Positions 55,874-64,000 of a DNA stretch of 64,000 bases are shown here, piece by piece. A program made the position numbers and the translations under genes. Position 1 is the first letter of the stretch, and each line of letters opens with the position of its first letter. The DNA comes from Botryotinia globosa (taxonomy: Eukaryota; Ascomycota; Leotiomycetes; Helotiales; Sclerotiniaceae). The notes under the pieces are model-generated. The model was not told where the DNA came from. It made no database searches and saw only the letters and a program-made list of their open reading frames with translations. The DNA is taken from the NCBI GenBank assembly GCA_014898425.1, contig RCSZ01000013.1, positions 1,178,001 to 1,242,000 of the forward strand, in the 5' to 3' direction.

Positions 55874-56447
55874 TCTTTTTGGATGATTTGCGTTGGAGTA
55901 AGGGATATTTTGGAATACATTGCTTGGATAAGCAATAGGGTATATATAGAGCTTGCTGGGCTAGCTACTGTTGTAGGTTGAAACAGAATTTAATACATTA
56001 TCACATTTATTTTTTCACATCTCGTATCTTCTACGCACTTCAAAATTTCATTCATCGACATCGCCGCCTTTCTCGAACACAAAGTCCGTTTCATTCTTCG
56101 AAAAATATTATATCTTTGATGCATTTCAATTTTACCCCACTATCATACTAAATTACTATTCCTACGTATAGAGATACACTAGCGGACCACCCCTCTAGCT
56201 CCCGCCTCTACACGTCATTATCTCAAGAGATCTTCTTAACAAAAGCTTAAAAGCTTGCTTGATAAATAGATGAGCAGTGCTTGCTCATCGCACTGATAAA
56301 TTTGCAATGTTGTTCCTTGATCGGAAGAGCGATTGTTTATTTCTGTATAAAACACTCATTCGCTAGTATTCTCACCCATTTCGAGTGAAAGGGTTATTGA
56401 GGAAATTAGTGATTTGATTGGCTATATTCTAGGATCACTGGAATAAA
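55874..56447. other. Intergenic between two plus-strand genes
   Basis: 3' end of the transferase gene and promoter of the MRJP-like gene. Nothing else is recognised. Confidence 0.5.
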
Positions 56448-57824
56448 ATGAAGCTCTCCACAATTCTCACAGCCGCAAGCCTCCTGCAGTGTGGAACTAC
56501 ACAAGACACCCTTAGTTCCGGTGACACTATCTTGAACGGAACATTTGACTATGCAGGACCTCATAACCTACGGTACGATATGGGTAGCTATGGGCCTCCA
56601 GTAGAAGAATACCATTACTTCTATGACCAATGGCCTATTGGGCTGGCGATCTCCAAAACTGGCCGAGTCTTCACATGTTACACACGCGGCACCTACGCCT
56701 ACACACTCGGAGAAGTAGTTAATCAAACTGCGGAAACACCATACCCTTCCCTGCAGCTGAACACCCCTCCAGGAGGTCTCTACAGCGAATCAAATGGCAT
56801 ACAATTCGGGTCTTCGCTCCAGGGTTATTTCATTTCAGTTCAAGCACTTTTTATAACACCTGATGATACGCTGTGGGTTCTCGATACTGGGCGTCCGACA
56901 CTTAATGAGAGTCAAGCCCCCAGTATGCCATACGCTGTTCCTGGAGGTCCGAAATTGGTCGCAATCAATCTATCTAATAACTCTATAACTCGCACATACA
57001 CATTTCCTTCCAATGTTCACTACCCAGACTCTTATCTTAACGATCTGAGGTTTGATCAACGCAAAAATATTACAGAGTCAGGGGGCGGGATTGCGTATTT
57101 AGTTGATTCGAGTAATGAGGGAAGGAATGGGTTTATAATATTGGATTTGGGGACTGGAGAGAGTTGGAGGATGTTGAATCAACATGAGAGTGTTATGAGG
57201 GTGCAGGAGGATGTACCGAGTTATAATGGACTGCCGTTCTATCTAAGAGAGACAGGGATGGGAGTGGGGTTTCAGCAAGAGGGATTGGACGGGTTAGAAT
57301 TGGGATTGTGGGGTGATGTATGGAGATCCTCTGTTTATCTTCTGCTTTACTGTAATTTCATTACGCGAATAACTACTTACGAACTGCAGGTCCTCTACTA
57401 TTCCCCTTTGACATCTAACACTCTCTACAGCATCCCCACTTCCTACCTCCTAAGCAATCCATCTACCTCTCCTATCGCCTCCAAACTCGCAACGGACAAC
57501 GTCCACAATCTTGGCCAACGTGGCGGGAATGCTAATGGCTTCGCATCCGATTCTCTAGGCAACATCTACATGCTCATGCCCTCCTCAAACGCAATCTACA
57601 TCTGGAACAGCACCATATCGCAAGCAGTACCATTTGTGAGAGATCCGCGGATTATCTGGCCCGATAGCGCGAATGTTGGGTTTGATGGTTACATGTATTG
57701 GAACGTTAATCAGTTGCCGTATCAGCCGAATTGGAATGAGGGGATTGATCGGAGGGTTAAACCGGGGGTCATGTTGAGGTGTAAATTGCCCGTGGGGGCG
57801 AGGAAGAATATGAATTTGGGATAG
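56448..57824 (+). CDS. Secreted MRJP/yellow-like protein (434 aa after splicing)
   Basis: ATG 56448 begins a signal peptide (MKLSTILTAASLLQCGTTQ). The beta-propeller of the major royal jelly/yellow family follows: YFYDQWPIGLAISKTGRVF, QALFITPDDTLWVLDTGRP and YPDSYLNDLRFD, then GIAYLVDSSNEGRNGFIILD. Near the end are QRGGNANGFASDSLGNIYML and FDGYMYWNVNQLPYQPNWN. Bases 57318-57389 (GTATGG..CTGCAG, 72 nt) look like an intron, because the 24 residues they encode break the propeller motif before LYYSPLTSNTLYSIPTS. They keep the frame open, so an unspliced 458-residue form is possible. Several N-x-S/T sites fit secretion. In fungi, MRJP-like proteins are of unknown function. Confidence 0.88.
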   Translation: MKLSTILTAASLLQCGTTQDTLSSGDTILNGTFDYAGPHNLRYDMGSYGPPVEEYHYFYDQWPIGLAISKTGRVFTCYTRGTYAYTLGEVVNQTAETPYPSLQLNTPPGGLYSESNGIQFGSSLQGYFISVQALFITPDDTLWVLDTGRPTLNESQAPSMPYAVPGGPKLVAINLSNNSITRTYTFPSNVHYPDSYLNDLRFDQRKNITESGGGIAYLVDSSNEGRNGFIILDLGTGESWRMLNQHESVMRVQEDVPSYNGLPFYLRETGMGVGFQQEGLDGLELGLWGDVWRSSVYLLLYCNFITRITTYELQVLYYSPLTSNTLYSIPTSYLLSNPSTSPIASKLATDNVHNLGQRGGNANGFASDSLGNIYMLMPSSNAIYIWNSTISQAVPFVRDPRIIWPDSANVGFDGYMYWNVNQLPYQPNWNEGIDRRVKPGVMLRCKLPVGARKNMNLG

Positions 57825-59357
57825 GAGAAGTGAGGAGGGGTTAGAGAAGAGACGTGTATTGGCGGAAATTATGACGTTCGCTTTTATCGCGGTAATACAT
57901 GGCCAAATACATGGCCAATTTGTTTTCTATTTTGAAAGAGCTACGCGGTTCATAAAGCCACAGAAGGCGCCAACTGGCTGAAACTAGATATAGGAAGGCA
58001 TTTCGGCTCATGGCTAACAGAGGCCTTCTAGCCAATAATGTGAAGAAGGAGAAAGCTGATATGCAACAAAAAGAGATAGTCCAATTATCAATATTGGGAT
58101 ACGCGTGCACTCCGCCGATATGAATGGGACGACTGGTTCTTCAACCATGTGTATAAAATCACCATTTAATCCTGACTCCCTGCCTCCTCGTCTCCAAGCT
58201 TACCTTACCGTATTAGCCTTTCAGATCTGCAACAGAGTTGAATAGAATTAACGCTGAATATACTCCATTATAAACTATCGCGTAACATCCAAATGACAAT
58301 GGACGAGTCGCTATATATCCCTTAATGATTGGTCTGAAATGCTAGGGGTCTTTTAAGGATTTGATCTGCGCCAGGATATGATTGGCGTCAAAAGCCACTT
58401 CCATATCTGGAAAGCTGGCTCTCGTTGAACCCCAAGAAGGATGATTACATCCTGAGCGTAATTAACCTTATTGCCGACACATATCTTACGCCGAGAGTGG
58501 GCATCCATGTGAAACTCACATGGCTCTTTAGTTTCGTATGTCTCTTGGGCTCACCCGAATTGATCTCAAAATGATATGCTACTGGTGATGATTGTGACTG
58601 GTAATGTTTTCAATGTGGCCGGCAAAATTGAGCTAAAGCTTTAGACTACTTCCGGCTTAGTGAATTTCAGGGGTAGCTTCAGTGTTCTTGCTTTAAATTC
58701 TCACTTCGACCTTTCATACCTTGCATTGCTCAAGGTATTCTCCAACGACATTTCATGAGAACCGGATGGCTCGGGTTATAAGTAGATGTTGATGTCAATT
58801 AGTAACCGCAGCATATCTTTTTCCTCTTAACTCATATGAAGTCATGTGAAAATGAAAGTCTGATGAGATAGATTCTCCAACTACATCAATCTCATTTTGC
58901 ATTCGGATAGGTCAGTAGCACAATGTATGGTTGAAACTGGGACTACGTGGAGATGATTTCTCATTCATACAATATACGAGGAGCCAATATCAAAGTTTCG
59001 AGTTCCTGGGGTTCGAGGTCCCTTTTGGGACGCCACAAATCCACCTTGCAGACGGGTGGCTGGCTAACGGCTGATCGTTCCAATTCCAATCCTCTCTTTC
59101 GACAACTGTTTCAACGTCATTAATCTTCCTTGATAACGTGGAATGCAAACGCCATAATTTTCCACACGTGCGAGACTGATTCGATTAAGGCGCCACCTTG
59201 CTTCACATGAGGACATTGGAATGCTAAACTTCCTATTGGCCTAAAAATTTCAATTTACGACACTTCAAAACTATCTTGAACCTCAATTACTTGGAACTTA
59301 AACCAACAACAAGGAGCTTCAGATTGATTTACTTTCTGGACAACACCACTGGTCAGC
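57825..59357. other. Intergenic, no supported gene
   Basis: About 1.5 kb of ordinary composition. A minus-strand frame at 57841-58110 has no recognisable content. Confidence 0.5.
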
Positions 59358-62300
59358 ATGGCTCCATCAGCAATACACAATGGGGCTCTATCACCCCTTA
59401 GAAATCGCCAATCATCCAATGGAAATCAGCTTTCAAAGCTCAACGGCTACAATGACTTCATGCTATCACCAAGCCTCGGCCAACGCAGCATGGACGGAAG
59501 TGATTACTTCCCAACACCTTTGCTCCAAGACACAACTCAAAAGATCATCAATATGTATCGGTCTGAGCTTGGACATAGCTCTGATAAATTTCTCCAGAGC
59601 TGCAAATCTGTGGAAAGTTTCTTTGACTGTGTTGCTACCATCGGATTGTCGCAGATGCCACATCATGGCAGTCGTTGGGACAAGATATTGAAATGGGCAG
59701 AATTCTTTACAGGTCAAGTTTCTACGTACAGTGAGGAGGTCTCCTCATTCACCACACAGAGTGAACAGGCAACAAACATCATTTATGCAAGCTGTAAAAT
59801 GTTATTGGAGGTTCGTTTCATAATAGTTCAGACTCAAATCGCAAAGCATCAGCTATTCATTCTTACAGATGGGGCCGAAATTTGTTCCTATCCTCGAGAA
59901 AATATTCGGCGTCCTCTACAATTGCAGTATTACACTCGGCTTCCTTGTCCGTCACCATGAGCTTCTACATACAATTGAAGAATTGCAAACTGTTTTGGTG
60001 GCTTGTTACGCAGATCTTTTGAAACTCTTGACTGGCGTTACGATATATTTACACGAGAAGACAACACGGCAAGCTTGCTTCAAATGTTCAAAGATACGAC
60101 AGAACTAATCAATAAATTAGATTTGACTTTCAGCATTCGTACCTTCGACGAATTGTTTGGTAAAAGAATTGACGAGTTCTTCTTGCACAGTGATCATTTT
60201 GTAGACAAAATTTGGTCAACGAGACTTGAACGTCTAGCTGAGCCTGAAGACAAGTCAGGACTATTAGAAAGCTTGAATTCGTTCTTCGAGTACTGACCAG
60301 TATCTGATAGATGATTCAATGGAAGCTGTAAGAAATTTTCTAACTCCACACGATCGTGTCACAAGAATCCTTGCGACTAATCATCGTGCTCACGGTGCGA
60401 GAGCCGATTTCACATGCGAGTGGCTTGACAGACCTTTGAGAGATTTTGCACGAAGTGGAAAGAACATTTTTATGGTAACTGGATCAGCTGGCTCAGGAAA
60501 ATATGTGCTTTCCGAATGGGTTGTTGAAAGGCTCCATGCTTTTAAAGGTCGCCGAGCGACAGAGGTGATTTGCTATACCATTGGAGTGTATTTTATATTA
60601 TTTTCTTGATGCGTTCTAACAATTTTCAGATGGCACATTGAAAACGGAGTTATCAACTCTTAGCATCGTTAAGGGACTCTTGCTACAAATGCTTCAGCTT
60701 AGTGCTGGTGATAAAGCTTTGTACAAGGAATTATTTCACGCATATGAGTTATACAAGGGAATTCAAGCACCAAGGTGGAGGACTCATTGTGGGCCGCATT
60801 GGGCCAGAGTCTTCGAGCCGACCGGGACCAGACAATTGAAATTGATGGATTTGATCAAGTCTATGGTGGTGAGAGTAATGGATTGGTTCTACTTGAGAGA
60901 TTGCGCACTGTTGTTTCCAAGCACCAGAACACGAAATGCATTGTCTTCTCTCGACCACTCACTAAGCCAATCCCCGGAGACTGTTCTCATTTCTCAATCG
61001 GCTTTCAAGATACCAGTCAAGGTATTCAATACTTTATCGAATCGCAGTTGTTATCGACAATGAGTTTGAGCCAAAAGGGTAATTCTTTGGTGACATCAAA
61101 GCTTGCGCATACTGCCAATGGTTCTTTTGTATGGTCTCAAAATGCGATTGATATTCTCAAAAGAGAACAGACACCAGAATCTATAATCAAACGTCTGGAA
61201 AGTCTCCCGAAAGATTTGGGCTAGCTGCTTGATGTCACCATGTCTTCGATTGATTTTAAGGCACGAGACACAAAGTCCATACTTGCTTGGCTCTTGGCAA
61301 GCGAGCGCCCTTTGCTCATAAGCGAAATCAAGCAACTGTTGGAGATTGACATAGCCTCCTACCAGCATGTTTCAAGAACAGCCCGTATTGAGGATGACAT
61401 TGCTGCTTCTGTTGGACCATTGATCAAAATGGATGATGGGTTTGTCCGATTCTCACATGACCTTGTGAAGCAGAACATTACCCAGAGATCAATTTCAGTT
61501 GTTGATTTCAAGAACACCGGTGCCTCTCCTTTTCATGTCGAAGAAGCTCATTACGACTTGGCATTGAGATCTTTAGCTTACATAAAAGCCTCCATGAACA
61601 GACGCTCGGCTCACTTAAGCCTTGTCACCATGACAGAAGAGGGGTTGAATGAATTGTTCAAAACATTCGAATTCATTCAATACGCCTCCAGATATTGGAT
61701 AATGCACTTCACTGCACCCCCGATGAATGAGGGGCCTCAGCGAAAGCTCACTCCCGGGTTTAAAGCATGCTTTGCCGACTCAGTTCTTCTAGCATTGATT
61801 GAAGGAGCTTGCTGGGAATACCAATTTCCACTTCAAGAAGCCTTGACTAAATTGCAGTTGGCTCTCTCTATACGAAGATCTGTGCATGGTGAGACTTCAG
61901 AGTCTGTACTCCAGACTCTACTCAACATCGCGCGATTGGGACAAATAAATGTTTCGTCAAATGTCGAATATTACTACGATGCATGGAAGCTTGCGGAAAC
62001 CCTTCATATTTCATCCATAGTGTGTGAACAAGGGAATTCACCCATAGGGAATTCACTTCAAGGAAATGACTCCAATACAAAGACTACTGTATTGAAGAGA
62101 TTAAGCGGATGCGAAAGAGACTAGCTCTTTCAATAGCGCCTATATAAGGCCCACTACTTTCCCATTTAGCTAGCTCTTTAGATAGAATACAATTAGACAT
62201 ACAGGACCTACATTACATGTGGGTACTACGTCTTCCGTATCCTTCTCGAACCAACACATAGCCTTCAAGTATACCCAGACATACATTGAAAGTACATCTT

Positions 62301-62398
62301 CAATTACTGTTACCAAGAAGAGTGAGATTGTCTTACGCAAGATTGAACTTCTTGAGTATATTTTCAAGGGACAAAGATCCGCAAATTCAGTTAGTTAA
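59358..62398 (+). pseudogene. NLR-like (NACHT-type STAND ATPase) pseudogene, interrupted by a solo LTR
   Basis: Starts at ATG 59358 (MAPSAIHNGALSPLRN). The N-terminal helical domain (WDKILKWAEFFTGQVSTY) runs through an intron at 59811-59868 into PKFVPILEKIFGVLYNCS. Later pieces lie in different frames. IRTFDELFGKRIDEFF is followed by a break at ~60292 and the Walker A region FMVTGSAGSGK near 60475. After another break at ~60773 come IEIDGFDQVYGG and NTKCIVFSRPLTKPIPG, typical of fungal NACHT modules. A TAG occurs at 61222, then LAWLLASERPLLISEIKQLL and winged-helix-like sequence follow. At 62020 the frame is cut by an LTR. After the LTR the same frame resumes and ends at TAA 62396-62398. Multiple lesions mean no functional product. 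Intact relatives act in fungal self/non-self recognition and cell death. Confidence 0.82.
62021..62256 (-). mobile_element. Solo LTR (236 bp) with target duplication CATAG
   Basis: Inverted copy of the LTR at 38417-38650. It starts TGTGTGAACAAGGG and ends CTTCTCGAACCAACA. CATAG flanks it at 62016-62020 and 62257-62261. About 20 differences, mostly transitions, plus a 2-bp indel separate it from the other copy. It sits in the reading frame of the NLR-like pseudogene and supplies that frame's present stop. Confidence 0.95.
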
Positions 62399-64000
62399 GA
62401 AATAATAACATTTGCCGAGACTCTGGTTCAAATTTATGTTACCATCGGCGAAACAACCAAGGTTACCGAGTGGTAAAAATAATTCTTAAAATAATTTGAA
62501 AAAGTTTGAAAAAATTATTATTAATTTAAAATCTAAATGTTTTCAATCTTTTTATAATATTTTTATATAGTTTCTAAAAACATTATTAAAATTGTTACAA
62601 AGATTTTAAAAAATACACAAAAAATCTAAAATAAAAATAATTTTAATAATATATTGAAAAAATCTAAAATAATAATAATTATATTTTGTATTTATATTTT
62701 GTATTTGTTTATAGTATTTATATATATTTATTATGTCATATATCAAAAAGATTATAAATTTTTTGAAAAGATTTTAAATAAAAATATTTTTTATAATAAA
62801 TTAAATAAAATTTAAGATTTAAAATCAATAGTTCTTAATTTTTATAATAAAATATTTTAAAAGAATTATAAATATTCCCCCCCCCAAAAAATTAAATAAA
62901 AATAATTTTCATTATACATTTAATAAAATTTGAATTAATTAATTAGAAATTTTATATTATGAGATTTTACATTTATTTATAACATTTATATATGTTTATC
63001 TTAATCTATTTAAAAAAAATGGAAATGAATTAAATACAATTTGAAAAAAAAAAATTAATTCTAAATTATTATTGAATTGTAATATTTTAATATATTTGTT
63101 ATAAAATTTATTAAAAATATTATAAATTTTACCTACGTCCGACGATAAGAGGCTCTCTTAACCCTTGTCTCTTCGCTACGACAAGGGTTAAGAGGCCATT
63201 TCATCCTTATTTATTTTTTAATTAAAATTTAAAGCATTCAAATCTTGTCGTTCTATTCTATATAATAGAATATATAATTCCTAGTTTATATCAACTTTAA
63301 TGATTGAAAATGTATAATAGAATATTTGAATATATCAATTATAGATTTGACTAACACTTTTTTAGATTCTCTAAAAAGGATATCTATTTTAGATTTTCTA
63401 AAAAAAATTTCTTAAAAAAAATTTCTTTTGAGGGTCTTAATGCAGGATTTATTTGGGTTTGTTGATAGCATTAATAGAAGTTTCTTAGCGTTACCTCATT
63501 GTTCTGTTGATTTGTACTATAAGATCTGCATAAAATAAATACATATGTTACTCAAGCTGCTGGCTACTGCAGTTTTCGACACTACCTTTAGCATTGTGAA
63601 GCCAGTGCTTTAATTAATTAGCGAAGCCACAATTGCTTAACTTTCAGCGTCCATCAAATCGCCCATACTCTCATTGCAAAAAAAAGAAACACGCTCTAAT
63701 TACACACAAGCACGCAATACAGGGATTGTCGCCAAGACTCTTTGATTACTATCAAAACTCTCTTGGCAGAAGTTCTCATAGATTAAAGAAATTCGTCTCA
63801 AGGAGTTCGGATAGCTCACAACATTGTCTCTCAGTGGAGCCCATCCTGAAGAACCCATAAAACCTCTCATCACAGCCGGGTCTCGATCCCCATTGCGGCA
63901 AATGTCAATCGCGGAGTGACATCTCCCGTGTGGGGACCCCAGAAATTAGTTTATTAATAGCCGGCCCGAGCCTCCGATTATCCCCTGCGTGTAGATTTTG
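62399..64000. other. AT-rich, transposon-like region and distal intergenic DNA
   Basis: 62460-63420 is extremely AT-rich with a C9 run near 62879 and one GC-containing hairpin. From 63430 composition becomes normal. The last ~120 bp contain CCG/CGG-bearing and TTATC elements (for example near 63913 and 63977) that could belong to the promoter of a gene beyond the window. No coding region is supported. Confidence 0.5.
63155..63194. repeat. Perfect 15-bp inverted repeat with 10-nt loop
   Basis: CTCTTAACCCTTGTC and its exact complement GACAAGGGTTAAGAG are separated by TCTTCGCTAC. GGCT and GGCC flank it. It is the only normal-composition island in about 1 kb of AT-rich DNA. Confidence 0.85.

Noticed and set aside
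63870..63960. tRNA gene suggested by GGTCTCGATCCCC
   Set aside because: No matching acceptor stem, A box or cloverleaf could be found around it.

Overview
The window reads as chromosomal DNA of a filamentous ascomycete. Genes carry short introns (about 50-80 nt) with GT..AG ends and fungal CTAAC/CTAAT-type branch points. Several families are typically fungal: a HET-domain protein, SAT4-type rhodopsin-like membrane proteins, DUF6594, and NLR-like ATPases. AT-rich blocks that look C-to-T mutated (RIP-like) hold dead transposable elements. Overall style suggests Leotiomycetes (a Sclerotinia/Botrytis/Monilinia-like species). That placement is an inference from general impression, not a database match.

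Layout. 1-7.8 kb: a secreted S28 serine peptidase (3' end cut off by the window edge), a HET-domain gene and a small lipocalin-like gene, separated by minisatellites. 8.3-10.3 kb: AT-rich transposon remains. 10.8-12.7 kb: mitochondrial dihydroxy-acid dehydratase (ILV3). 13.8-19.2 kb: an acidic low-complexity protein, then a decayed stretch with a SAT4-type membrane-protein pseudogene broken by a MITE, and a fragment of a secreted FAD oxidoreductase. 19.6-28.2 kb: dephospho-CoA kinase, a 998-residue WG/GW-rich disordered protein, a probable proteasome-assembly chaperone and a 2OG-Fe(II) dioxygenase. 30.0-32.2 kb: an NCS1 nucleobase permease. 33.0-34.8 kb: an unexplained array of a conserved ~29-bp motif. 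36.4-43.5 kb: Mediator subunit MED6 and the ribosome-biogenesis helicase Ecm16/Dhr1, separated by a nested transposon insertion. 46-58 kb: a tiny duplicated gene, a DUF6594 membrane protein, an MFS transporter, an O-fucosyltransferase-like type II membrane protein and a secreted MRJP/yellow-like protein. 59.4-62.4 kb: a multiply broken NLR-like gene, ended by a solo LTR. 62.4-64 kb: AT-rich DNA.

The genes do not form one pathway. Core housekeeping genes (ILV3, CAB5, MED6, ECM16, proteasome chaperone) alternate with accessory genes (HET, NLR, SAT4-like, FAD oxidase, MFS, 2OG oxygenase). Transposon insertions and gene decay are concentrated around the accessory genes. The most interesting items are: the regularly spaced motif array at 33-34.8 kb with stray copies at 6.4 and 36.1 kb; the WG/GW-repeat protein; the solo LTR that cut the NLR gene with a perfect target duplication; the nested LTR-in-MITE; a related pair of MITEs, one inside a gene; and the duplicated micro-gene whose first copy has ACG where the second has ATG.
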